Below, in pieces: positions 9,311 through 17,504 of a stretch of DNA of 64,000 nt; the stretch's first letter is position 1, and the number at the start of each line of letters is the position of its first letter. Location: positions 372,001-436,000 of the forward strand of contig NZ_BQIP01000001.1 of the NCBI RefSeq assembly GCF_021602585.1, in the 5' to 3' direction. Below the pieces are notes generated by a model, which saw nothing but the letters and a program-made list of their open reading frames with translations, was not told where the DNA came from and made no database searches. The position numbers were made by a program, and so were the translations under genes. Source of the DNA: Pseudomonas faucium (GTDB taxonomy: Bacteria > Pseudomonadota > Gammaproteobacteria > Pseudomonadales > Pseudomonadaceae).

Positions 9311-10048
9311 TCAGGCCAACAGCATGCCGCCGTCGACCAACAGGGTTTGACCGAGCACGTAGCTGGCCAACGGTGAAGCAAGAAACAAGGCAACGTTGGC
9401 CATGTCCTGGGGAGTTCCGAGACGTCCTTGCGGGATGGCGCGAAGCGCCCCTTCCAAGCGTTTGGGGTTGCTCGTGGTCACCCGCGTCAGCTTGGTTTCA
9501 ACCAGGCCCGGGGCAATGCCGTTTACCCGGATACCGTCGCGGGCCCAAGCCTCGGCCAGGGTGCGAGTAAGCCCGAAAGCTCCGGTCTTCGAGGCGTTAT
9601 AGGCAGGATTGCCACGGGTTGAGTGGAACGCGGCTGCCGAGCTCACCGTGATCATCGAACCCTTGGCCTCCATCAGCAGCGGATGAAACTTCTGCGCACA
9701 CACCATCACGCTGGTGAGGTTAACGTCGAGCACGCGCTTGAAGCCGTCAGTGAGAAACTCCTGCCGGTCATAGAGCACCGTACCTTGTGCTTGCACCAAG
9801 ACGTCCAGTCGCCTGAAAGGCACACTGACAGCCTCGATCAGCGCCGCATCTGCTACATCGACCTGAGCGTAATGCAACCCTTCGAGGTTGGAGTCGGCCG
9901 AATCCTGATACGCCGCTGCAGTGGTACGAGTGCCCCACACGTGTACCTCGGCGCCACGCTGGCGAAAGTTCTGAGCAATGCCGTTGCCGATACCGCTGGA
10001 ACCGCCGATGACCAGCACGGTTTTCCCACTGAAATCTAACTCGTACAT
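9311..10048 (-). CDS. SDR family oxidoreductase
   Basis: 245 residues, with cofactor motif GGSSGIGNGIAQ at 16-27 and catalytic segment SSAAAFHSTRGNPAYNASK giving the Ser/Tyr/Lys set. The C-terminal GQTLLVDGGMLLA is typical of FabG-like enzymes. It lies about 50 bases downstream of the CoA transferase and 24 bases upstream of the acyl-CoA dehydrogenase, so it belongs to the same transcription unit. A hydroxyacyl/ketoacyl or alicyclic alcohol redox step is the reasonable guess. It is a distinct paralogue of the SDRs at 6161 and 12933. Confidence 0.88.
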   Translation of the reverse strand: MYELDFSGKTVLVIGGSSGIGNGIAQNFRQRGAEVHVWGTRTTAAAYQDSADSNLEGLHYAQVDVADAALIEAVSVPFRRLDVLVQAQGTVLYDRQEFLTDGFKRVLDVNLTSVMVCAQKFHPLLMEAKGSMITVSSAAAFHSTRGNPAYNASKTGAFGLTRTLAEAWARDGIRVNGIAPGLVETKLTRVTTSNPKRLEGALRAIPQGRLGTPQDMANVALFLASPLASYVLGQTLLVDGGMLLA

Positions 10049-10098
10049 AGGTATTCCTTGTGCGTATCAATGAATGCTGGCGGTCAACATCTCTGTGA

Positions 10099-12336
10099 CT
10101 ACAACGCCACCAGCCCTGCCGAAGCCAGGCGATCAAGTTCACTGCTGGCAAAGCCGAGGCTTTCCAGCACTTGCTTTGTATGTTGGCCTAGGGCCGGCGG
10201 TGGACGGCGCAGCGATAACGGCAAATTACCGAAGTCCCAGAACGCGCCGATCTGCTGCAAGTCGCCATAGACTGCGTGCCTGTAATGAGCGTGCAGGCCT
10301 GCGGCAGCATGTTCAGGGCTGTCGAGAAAGGCATCCATTTGTGCTTCCAGCACCGGCTGTGCTGGAATTTGCCTCGCCGCTAATTCAGCGAGCGCCGCCT
10401 CCCGGGTGAGACCTGCAAAGTAGGCATGAGGCTGATCGCCAGTCAGCGCCTGGAATCGCTGGATTTCATCTAGTTGCAGCGCGACCACCACGAGCCAGGC
10501 ATCGCTGCACAGGTACATGCAGTGGGTATCACTCAACCCGGTCTGATTAGCGTTCATGTGAGCGACCGGCGTGAGGCTGCCATCCTCCAGCACTACGGCT
10601 TCGCTCATCGACAGCAATGTGGCGCCCAACAATGACGAGCTGACCATTTGCCCGATGCCACTGCGGTCGCGCTCGTACAATCCAAGCAGCAAGGCATAGA
10701 GTGAAGACAGACCGGCAAAAAAATCACCCACACCAAAGCGCAGCCACATCGGTGCCTGGCTCTCCCCCCCCTGCTCCACCTCCCATCCACAAGCGGCTTG
10801 CATCAGTTGGTCGAAGCCAGGCCAATCCGCACGCGGGCCGGACGGCCCATAAGCACTGACATGGCAATAAATCAATTTCGGGTTAAGCGCTTTGAGGCTG
10901 TCGTAATCGACCTTGAGCTTGCGCGCCGCCGGCAGACGCATGTTGTGATGCACCACATCGGCCCACCGCACCAGTGCTTCCACAGTGGGCTCGGTTTGCC
11001 GATCACCCAACTGCAACGCCACGCCCAGCTTGCCGCGCTGGGTGCCGCTGAAAATTCGTTCAAGGCGTCGCATCGCATCACCTTTGGGCGCTTCGACCTT
11101 GATGACTTCAGCCCCGAGGTCCGCGAGCAACATGCAAGCAAACGGTCCAGCCAGGTAGGCGCCCAGGTCCAGCACCTTCAGCCCGTGCAAGGGTGGCAGG
11201 GGCCCGAGGGCAGGACCCACCTGCGGAACCTGAATCTCGACAACGGCTTCGAGCAGCCCAGCGTTCCCTTCCCCCATCAGCGGCGCACTGGCGCCAATTC
11301 GCGCAGGTGGTTGTACTCGCCAGGCCGCCCCCGGTTGAAGGGTCTTGCCCAACTGCACATCGTCGACTTCAACCACATAACCATTCGCGCGAGCTTGTTC
11401 GTCAAAGTAGATATCGCCAAACGGCGCCGCTATTTGTGCGGCAACATCGTGCTGCCAGAAATGCTCGACCCAATCCTTTGCTGGCCGAGTGGCAATGATC
11501 GCCTTATTGGCACCGAAGTTTGGCGCCACATGACTGGGAGGCCATAAGGCGTTAAGACGAGTAACTTCGGATTCTCCGAGTTCACTCAGCGCTGCGGCCA
11601 TCCAGGGAGTTTTGTCCGGAGAATAGTGCACGTGCAACCAGCGCCCATCGGCACATTGGTGCAACGGGATCGGAATGTGTTTATCCAGACCCTTGGCGAA
11701 GGCCGGTGTCGGTGCTTGGGCGCGGTTCCAATGCATGGTCATGGGAACCAGGGCGGCTTGGGCCAGACTCGTATGAGCTATGCCACCACTGCCATCACGC
11801 TGGCGTGCCAGCAGTCGCGCCAGCACACCAATCACACACAGCCAACAGGCTAGCCAATTTGCAAAAGGCATACGTACGAATGCCGGACCAGAACGATGCG
11901 CCGGTTGCTCGTCCAGCAGGCCCAAGCGCGCCAGGATCAATGTTTCGTGGGGTACGGAATTGGCCAGCGCATGACGTTGTGGCCAGCCGCCGATAGCGGA
12001 GATGATCAGTCGAGGAAAGCCTGCAGCGAGCTGTTCGTCCGCCAGCCCATGGACTCGTGCCTGCGCAGGCGTGAAATCGTGCAGCAACACATCGGCACTG
12101 CCCAGCAGTCTCTGCAACTGCTGGCGATCCGTGGCGTTCTCCAGGTTGAGCGTGACACTGCGCTTGCCGCGATTGAGCACCGCAAACAGTGCCTGCTGAT
12201 CCCTTGCTGGGTTGTTCTGTGGCTCAACCATCACCACTTCAGCGCCAGCTTCGCTCAGTTGGAGCCCGGCTGCAGAACCGGCAATGCCGGAACACAGACT
12301 GATGACGCGGATACCTTCAAGGATTGCCTGGCTCAT
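10099..12336 (-). CDS. Tandem-domain CaiB/BaiF (family III) CoA transferase
   Basis: About 745 residues formed by two fused CaiB/BaiF halves. The N-terminal half starts ILEGIRVISLCSGIAGS; the C-terminal half starts LKVLDLGAYLAGPFACMLL, near residue 365. The family moves CoA between acyl-CoA and free acids through an aspartyl-CoA intermediate. The C-terminal half has the expected Asp in GFDQLMQA; the equivalent N-terminal segment (PHETLILARLG) has Glu, so only one half may be catalytic. Start at MSQAILEGI (12336) because it aligns with the domain start; a frame 21 residues longer exists. First gene of the minus-strand run, so it probably activates the pathway acid. Confidence 0.87.
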   Translation of the reverse strand: MSQAILEGIRVISLCSGIAGSAAGLQLSEAGAEVVMVEPQNNPARDQQALFAVLNRGKRSVTLNLENATDRQQLQRLLGSADVLLHDFTPAQARVHGLADEQLAAGFPRLIISAIGGWPQRHALANSVPHETLILARLGLLDEQPAHRSGPAFVRMPFANWLACWLCVIGVLARLLARQRDGSGGIAHTSLAQAALVPMTMHWNRAQAPTPAFAKGLDKHIPIPLHQCADGRWLHVHYSPDKTPWMAAALSELGESEVTRLNALWPPSHVAPNFGANKAIIATRPAKDWVEHFWQHDVAAQIAAPFGDIYFDEQARANGYVVEVDDVQLGKTLQPGAAWRVQPPARIGASAPLMGEGNAGLLEAVVEIQVPQVGPALGPLPPLHGLKVLDLGAYLAGPFACMLLADLGAEVIKVEAPKGDAMRRLERIFSGTQRGKLGVALQLGDRQTEPTVEALVRWADVVHHNMRLPAARKLKVDYDSLKALNPKLIYCHVSAYGPSGPRADWPGFDQLMQAACGWEVEQGGESQAPMWLRFGVGDFFAGLSSLYALLLGLYERDRSGIGQMVSSSLLGATLLSMSEAVVLEDGSLTPVAHMNANQTGLSDTHCMYLCSDAWLVVVALQLDEIQRFQALTGDQPHAYFAGLTREAALAELAARQIPAQPVLEAQMDAFLDSPEHAAAGLHAHYRHAVYGDLQQIGAFWDFGNLPLSLRRPPPALGQHTKQVLESLGFASSELDRLASAGLVAL

Positions 12337-12470
12337 GCAGCACCTTCGAGTGTCTGTTTGCCCATCGCGTTCTGCAGCAAAGCTGCAGAACGCATCCATG
12401 GCGTCACCCTAAGTCATCACGGATCAATTCCATAGCTAGATTACTATTCCGAATATAGAATCATAATAGT

Positions 12471-12502
12471 AATGAACACTTATTAATCATCTGTTCACAT
12501 AT
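12471..12502. promoter_or_regulatory. Putative operator shared with the 15.9 kb promoter
   Basis: The AT-rich divergent region between the CoA transferase and VOC genes contains AATGAACACTTATT (12471-12484) followed by TGTTCACAT (12493-12501). The TGAACA and TGTTCA cores are inverted relative to each other, as for a dimeric regulator. Both words recur upstream of the Rieske genes and marR. The adjacent MarR protein is the obvious candidate binder, but that is inference. Confidence 0.5.
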
Positions 12503-12528
12503 CCACTTCCACCAACCAGGACCTCGAG

Positions 12529-12951
12529 ATGATTCTGCGCATGGACCACTTCACAATCGTCTCCGATCGATTGGAGGCAACACGTGATTTTTATGTCCGA
12601 GTACTGGGTTTGATCGAAGGGTCACGCCCACCGTTTCCGGTTCCCGGTTTCTGGCTATACGCAAGCGATCAAGCGGTTCTGCATGTGGTGGGCGTCACTC
12701 AGATGCCGGACCCACGGCGTGGCGTGCTCGATCACATGGCGTTCCATGCCCAAGGCTTGCAGGCGATGTGGCGACACCTTGAACACCATGGCGTGCACTT
12801 CAAGGTGATCAGAGCACCTGGCCCCCAGCGCACCTGGCAGTTGTTCATGCAGGACCCCAACGGAGTAGAAGTCGAACTGGATTTCGACGCCAGCGAAGTA
12901 CCGCCCACCGTTTGGAGGGACCGAGCAGGCGGTTACATCAAGGCTGAGTAA
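12529..12951 (+). CDS. VOC (glyoxalase/extradiol-type) family protein
   Basis: 140 residues forming a single vicinal-oxygen-chelate module pair (beta-alpha-beta-beta-beta repeats). Candidate metal ligands are His in RMDHFTIV, His in LDHMAFHAQG and Glu in GVEVELDF. The family includes glyoxalase I, epimerases, fosfomycin-type transferases and ring-cleavage dioxygenases; the short single-unit form does not settle which. It is transcribed divergently from the CoA transferase, and its 3' end overlaps the convergent SDR gene by 19 bases. A role in isomerising or cleaving a pathway intermediate is inference. Confidence 0.8.
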   Translation: MILRMDHFTIVSDRLEATRDFYVRVLGLIEGSRPPFPVPGFWLYASDQAVLHVVGVTQMPDPRRGVLDHMAFHAQGLQAMWRHLEHHGVHFKVIRAPGPQRTWQLFMQDPNGVEVELDFDASEVPPTVWRDRAGGYIKAE

Positions 12952-13712
12952 CTGCCACCGTCGACCTGCAGATTCTGCCCGGTGATATAGCTGGCCTGAA
13001 CCGAACAGAGAAAAGCGCACGCTGCGGCCAATTCACTCGGCTGGCCGAATCGTCGCGCCGCAATCGGCTTCAACATTTCTGCTCTTGCCTGCTCCATGCT
13101 GAGCTGGCGGTGTCTGGCCACCTGTTCGGTCATGTAGCGCAGGCGATCGGTTTCAATTCGCTCGGGCAGCAGATTGTTGATGGTCACGTTGTCGCGCACC
13201 ACCTCCACGGACAAGGCTTTGCTAAAAGCAGTCAAGCCGGCACGCGCAGCGGTGGACAGCCCCAAGGGCAAACGTGGCGACTTAACCATGGCCGAGGTGA
13301 TGTTGACGATGCGGCCAAAACCTCGCGCACGCATGCCGCCCACTACCGCCTGAATCAGCAGAATTCCGGAGAGCATGTTGGCCTCGATCGCGGCCTGCCA
13401 GGCCTCTTGATCCCAATCTTCAAAGCGCCCAGGTTCGGGCCCACCGTTGTTGGTCACCAGAATGTCGACTTGTGGGCACGCGGCAAGCAGAGCCGCACGG
13501 CCAACGGACGTGGACAGATCGGCTACCACTGTGCGGGGCAGTCGACCGGTGCTGCGCAGGATGTCTTGAGCGGTTTGCGCCAGGGTCGCTCCATCGCGAC
13601 CATTGATCAGCACTTCACAGCCCTCCTGCGCCAATGCCAGCGCACACGCCTTGCCCAACCCTCGGGAAGATGCGCACACCACTGCCGTACGTCCGCCGAT
13701 CCCCAGATCCAT
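12933..13712 (-). CDS. SDR family protein with atypical active site
   Basis: 259 residues. The cofactor motif ASSRGLGKACALAL and the C-terminal GQNLQVDGGSYSALM are clear. The usual Tyr-x3-Lys is absent: the region reads SAMVKSPRLPLGLSTAARAG, so Tyr is Leu and Lys is Arg. A subclass of SDRs with an LSxAxRAG segment is known, so this may be an atypical enzyme rather than a dead one. It is the third gene of the minus-strand unit begun by the two Rieske-type genes, 22 bases after the second. It probably acts on the oxygenase product or modulates the same pathway. Confidence 0.85.
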   Translation of the reverse strand: MDLGIGGRTAVVCASSRGLGKACALALAQEGCEVLINGRDGATLAQTAQDILRSTGRLPRTVVADLSTSVGRAALLAACPQVDILVTNNGGPEPGRFEDWDQEAWQAAIEANMLSGILLIQAVVGGMRARGFGRIVNITSAMVKSPRLPLGLSTAARAGLTAFSKALSVEVVRDNVTINNLLPERIETDRLRYMTEQVARHRQLSMEQARAEMLKPIAARRFGQPSELAAACAFLCSVQASYITGQNLQVDGGSYSALM

Positions 13713-13734
13713 TGGCTACTCCTCAGATTGCGCG

Positions 13735-14763
13735 TCAGTCGTCCATGCCCAACAAAGCACTGATATTGCGGCCCGGTTCGGCATCGCTGCCGTAGGCAAA
13801 CTGACCCGCGCGTTGGCGCTCGGCCAGTTGCTCCATCTGGTAACGATAACGTGTACCTGGCGTATCGAAACGCGAATGCAGATCTCGGCGCTCGCCTGCC
13901 TCGAAGTAACGTTGATTCTGCGGACGTACAACCGAGTTGTCCTGAGGCTGAATGATGTAGTTGATACGCGGCATCACATAACGAAAGGGTGCGGGTGCAG
14001 CGGTGGTATTGAACGTAACGTCGCAGCGCGAGCGATGTTTACCCACCGGCAGGAAAGGTTGCAGGTTTGGCACGTCATAGCCGGGGCGAAAGCGCGGATA
14101 AGAAATACACACGTTGCTGCGCAGATGAATGTGCAGCACGGCTCGAAAGTCCTGGTACTTCGCGCGCACACCGCCGACCCAGCGCATGATCGGCGCGACG
14201 GACTTTTGTGCAACGGTACGGGTACGAGTGACCGTTTCGGAGGTCCATTGCACCTCCACCACATCCGACTCGCTGATGCCGTCGCCAATGGTATTGGCGT
14301 GGAGGAAATCGGCATGGGTCAGGTCAATCAGGTTTTCTACCGACAGCGCCGACGTCGCATCAAAACGCACGGTGCGTTGGGTGTATCCAGGGAGACTGCC
14401 ATCCAGCGGCAGAAAAGGAATGTGTGGCAGCAACAGCGCATCAGCCCCGTCCGGGTTGCCGTACCAGACCCAGATGTAGCCATAACGTTCGATTAACGGA
14501 TAAAACCCCCGCCCTCCCGTAAATGCGGTCAATTGCGGTGCCTTGTCAGGTCGATGAGGATGAAACTCAGCGGCCACCGGCTGCCCGTTGTCCCGCCAAA
14601 GGTAGTAGGGCTGTGCGTGAATAATGCGCCGGATTGGCCGTGCACTCAGGTCACGGCTATGGGCCACTGGGAACCAGGTATCGCGAAGGTCATAGTTGAT
14701 CGGCGTCCAGTCGCCGCGCACTTTGCCTGGTGCGGTGTCATTGGTAGAAGGCACCTCATGCAT
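13735..14763 (-). CDS. Rieske-type oxygenase catalytic subunit lacking the Rieske cluster
   Basis: 342 residues of the aromatic ring-hydroxylating / vanillate O-demethylase type. The mononuclear-iron motif is intact: ENLIDLTHADFLH gives D147-x2-H150-x4-H155. The N-terminal domain keeps flanking strands (YYLWRDNG and YGYIWVWYGNP), but the CxH...CxxH cluster segment is gone, replaced by a short FHPHRPDKAPQLTAF stretch without cysteines. NdmC of caffeine catabolism is a known example of an oxygenase without its own Rieske centre. The upstream gene, 17 bases away, has the opposite defect, so the two probably form one working heteromer. Substrate unknown. Confidence 0.85.
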   Translation of the reverse strand: MHEVPSTNDTAPGKVRGDWTPINYDLRDTWFPVAHSRDLSARPIRRIIHAQPYYLWRDNGQPVAAEFHPHRPDKAPQLTAFTGGRGFYPLIERYGYIWVWYGNPDGADALLLPHIPFLPLDGSLPGYTQRTVRFDATSALSVENLIDLTHADFLHANTIGDGISESDVVEVQWTSETVTRTRTVAQKSVAPIMRWVGGVRAKYQDFRAVLHIHLRSNVCISYPRFRPGYDVPNLQPFLPVGKHRSRCDVTFNTTAAPAPFRYVMPRINYIIQPQDNSVVRPQNQRYFEAGERRDLHSRFDTPGTRYRYQMEQLAERQRAGQFAYGSDAEPGRNISALLGMDD

Positions 14764-14780
14764 AGTCGGTTTTCCTGATC

Positions 14781-15722
14781 TCAGACGACGGCGCTGACGG
14801 GAATCAAATGCGGCTGGCGCAAGGTGCGCAGCTCGTGAGACGGCGCTTCAAGCAAGGCCGCAATGGCCGCACCGTCAATCAGGCTATTCACGCTCAACGG
14901 TGGCCGTTTGCGCAGAAGTGCCAGACGCCAGCGCAAGGGTGCTGTGGCTGGTACCTGTTGATGCACGTATCCACGCCAACAGACGCTGGTGGTACCACGA
15001 CGATTTGCGCCCGTTGAGATCATCAAAGTGATCAGCGGCAACTCGTCCTCGCTGAGCAGATCCACCCGAATCATGCCGCCCTGTAACGCCACCGCAGTGC
15101 GCACAATCAAGGGGTAATCCACCACAAACTGCGATGGCAGAAACTGAGTGCTCCACACCGCGCCGCGTTCCAACACCATGCGCCCCTGCTCATGGCGCAG
15201 ATCACCCAGGAAGAAGTCAGTCATGCGCACATGGGAAAACCCCAGCAAACACTGCGGACCGTCGAGCATCGCCGCCAGGTACTGGTCATGGTTCATGCTG
15301 ACGACGGTGGCGCCGGTAAATTCGCGCCCGCTCGGTTGATAGTCGCTGCTGGGCAATTCACCTTGCGGTGTACCCTCGCCCATCCACACGTGGACAAAAC
15401 CATTCGCCTCGCTGACCGCATAAGCACGCGCACCATAGCGGGCAGGTACACGCTCATCCGCGTGCAGGTTGGGAATCTGCGTGCAACTGCCGGTGGCGCC
15501 GTCGAAGGTCCACCCGTGATAGCCACATTGCAAACCGGAACCCACCACTCGCCCCAGGGCCAGCGGCACGCGCCGGTGCGGGCAACGGTCTTCCAACGCA
15601 AAAGCCTGGCCAGCGGCATTTCTGAACAGGACCAGTTCCTCGCCAGCGAAGTCGACGGCCAAAGGCGTTTGATCATTCACGGCCTCGGAAAGCGCCATGG
15701 CCCACCAGCCAAGGGTCATCAT
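14781..15722 (-). CDS. Rieske [2Fe-2S] oxygenase-type protein with degenerate mononuclear iron site
   Basis: 313 residues. The Rieske ligands are complete: C47-P-H49 in DRCPHRRVPL and C66-x2-H69 in LQCGYHGWTF, preceded by the family's typical start (GWWAMALSEAV, PLAVDFAGEELVLFR). In the catalytic domain the expected D-x2-H-x4-H is not present; the matching segment is MLDGPQCLLGFSH, with Gln157 where the first His should be and the next His displaced. It likely donates electrons to the iron site of the downstream partner across a subunit interface, the normal electron route in Rieske oxygenase trimers. No dedicated reductase lies nearby. Confidence 0.87.
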   Translation of the reverse strand: MMTLGWWAMALSEAVNDQTPLAVDFAGEELVLFRNAAGQAFALEDRCPHRRVPLALGRVVGSGLQCGYHGWTFDGATGSCTQIPNLHADERVPARYGARAYAVSEANGFVHVWMGEGTPQGELPSSDYQPSGREFTGATVVSMNHDQYLAAMLDGPQCLLGFSHVRMTDFFLGDLRHEQGRMVLERGAVWSTQFLPSQFVVDYPLIVRTAVALQGGMIRVDLLSEDELPLITLMISTGANRRGTTSVCWRGYVHQQVPATAPLRWRLALLRKRPPLSVNSLIDGAAIAALLEAPSHELRTLRQPHLIPVSAVV

Positions 15723-15825
15723 CGAGCAGCCTCATTTTTGTTGTTATTGGGAATGCGTTGAACCCAGTCAACGGTAGCGCTTCGAGGGTGATAGATCAAA
15801 CATAAATAGACATTTTTTTATTTTG

Positions 15826-15926
15826 TGTTCACATAAAATAAATTGATAAAAACCAGATAAAAAAAGCGAAAAATCAAGAATCCTACTGAAAATCTGTCTT
15901 TTTCTGGCGTAAAATGAACACTTATT
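15826..15926. promoter_or_regulatory. Divergent Rieske/marR control region with shared operator words
   Basis: The 297-base gap between the Rieske gene and marR is strongly AT-rich. It holds TGTTCACAT (15826-15834) and AATGAACACTTATT (15913-15926), the same two words found together at 12471-12501. The 14-base identity between two divergent promoters 3.4 kb apart is unlikely by chance. Autoregulation by the adjacent MarR protein with control of both catabolic units is the simplest reading. Confidence 0.5.
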
Positions 15927-16019
15927 GATTTTATGATTATCTTTTTTGAAGCTGCTAGCAAACCACCCATAAGCCTGACTACCATGAGTTAGCTCATAGA
16001 CCTCAAGGCGAACGGAACA

Positions 16020-16496
16020 ATGTCCCAATCCACACTTGGCTTTGTCCTCCATGACGTCGCTCGCTTGATGCGCAAACGCTTCGATCAATGGGCACGCGCA
16101 GCTGAGCTCACGCGATCGCAATGGCAAGTGCTGGCCAAGCTGTCCATCCATGAAGGCCTACATCAGAAAGGCTTGGCCGACCTGCTGGAAATCGAGTCGG
16201 TCACCCTGGTGCGGTTGCTGGACAAAATGCAGGAGCGCGGCTTGGTCGAACGTCGCAACCACCCCACGGATCGCCATTGCTGTTTGTTGTATCTCACCCC
16301 GGCCGCGCATCCGCTGCTGAAACTCATGCGCACCCTCGGTGAGCAGACCCGGCGCGAAACCCTGGCTGATTTCTCCCCCCAGGAGCACGACCAATTGCTG
16401 CACTACCTCGAACGCATGCGTGAACACTTGCTGATCGCCTGTCACCAGCCGGCGGATGAACTTCCAGGTTGTGCACGTGAGGTGAAACATGGCTGA
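16020..16496 (+). CDS. MarR family transcriptional regulator
   Basis: 158 residues with a winged-helix MarR fold: an N-terminal dimerisation helix (GFVLHDVARLMRKRFDQWA), the recognition region GLADLLEIESVTLVRLLDKM, and the wing LVERRNHPTDRHCCLLYLT. MarR proteins usually repress divergent genes until a phenolic or acidic ligand binds. It is divergent from the Rieske operon and overlaps the start of a broken emrA by eight bases, the common marR-emrA arrangement. It may therefore once have governed an efflux pump and now mainly the catabolic genes; that is inference. Confidence 0.9.
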   Translation: MSQSTLGFVLHDVARLMRKRFDQWARAAELTRSQWQVLAKLSIHEGLHQKGLADLLEIESVTLVRLLDKMQERGLVERRNHPTDRHCCLLYLTPAAHPLLKLMRTLGEQTRRETLADFSPQEHDQLLHYLERMREHLLIACHQPADELPGCAREVKHG

Positions 16497-17504
16497 GCCC
16501 ACACTCCAGCGTCCTGACGTACATATCGAGTCCCGAGCGCTCGAGCATTTGGAAAAACCATCGCTGGCATCCTGAATCCACAGCCCGTAATCGTCACGCT
16601 CAACTATCGCCTGAACTGGGTCGCCAACGCTGGCGTACCGGCTTGTTTCTAATCGCACCCATTACCGTTGTGACCTGTGCCGCCTGGTACGTATTTGGAG
16701 GTCAAACGGTGAGCATCGACAATGCTTACATCCAGGCGGACCGAGTGGGTGTTTCCACCGACGTGTCGGGAATCATTTCGTCGATTGAAGTGGGTGATAA
16801 TCAAGCTGTGAGCAAGGGCCAGGTGTTATTCCGACTTAAACCCGAGCCCTTCGAGATCGCCTTGGCCAGCGCCCAGACACAACTGGAAAACGCGCAACCA
16901 GGGCCTGTATCTAAAAGCCAGCTACAACCAGTCGCTTGCTGAGATCGCACAGGCGCAAGCCCGACTGCCGTATTTCCAAACCAATTTTCAACGACTGGAA
17001 AAACTGGTCAGCGTAGCTGCAGTCTCTAAGACCCTCTACGACGACGCTCATCGTGACCTCGACAATATCCGCCAGCAGATTTCCGTAACCAAGGCCCAGG
17101 CTGCCGCCGCCCTGGCCCAATTGGGCGGACGACTGGACCGGCCTCGCGAACAACACCCTTCCTATCTTCAAGCGTTAGCGGCACTGGATGAAGCCAAGCG
17201 CAATCTGCACAACTCTGTGATTACGGCGCCATTCGACGGCATCGTGACCAACGTTGACTCGCTGCAAGTGGGTGCCTATCTGCAACCTCCACAATCAGGT
17301 TTCAGCCAGGTCTCCAGTGAGCGCTTGTGGGTGACCGCCTCACCCAAGGAGACTGAACTGACCAACATCCAAGTTGGCCAAGGTGTCACCATCGAGGTGG
17401 ACACTTACCCCGGTGTGATTTGGCATGGCACCGTCGACAGCATCAGCCCGGCTTCCAGCGCCAGCTTCTCGCTGCTGCCAGCACAGAACACGACGGGCAA
17501 CGCG
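16489..17504 (+). pseudogene. emrA: emrA-like membrane fusion protein, frameshifted and truncated
   Basis: The start overlapping marR (MAEPTLQRPDVHIES) meets a stop at 16573-16575. The membrane-anchor and biotinyl-lipoyl part continues in another frame from about 16600 (TGLFLIAPITVVTCAAWYV, SIDNAYIQADRVGVSTDVSG). A second shift near 16900 carries the coiled-coil and barrel parts (SLAEIAQAQARL, VITAPFDGIVTN, LWVTASPKETELTNIQVGQG). The family's conserved FSLLPxQNxTGN is reached, then homology ends abruptly at 17504 where traI sequence begins. EmrA links an inner-membrane exporter (EmrB) to an outer-membrane channel; emrB is missing here, so the pump is dead. Confidence 0.8.
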
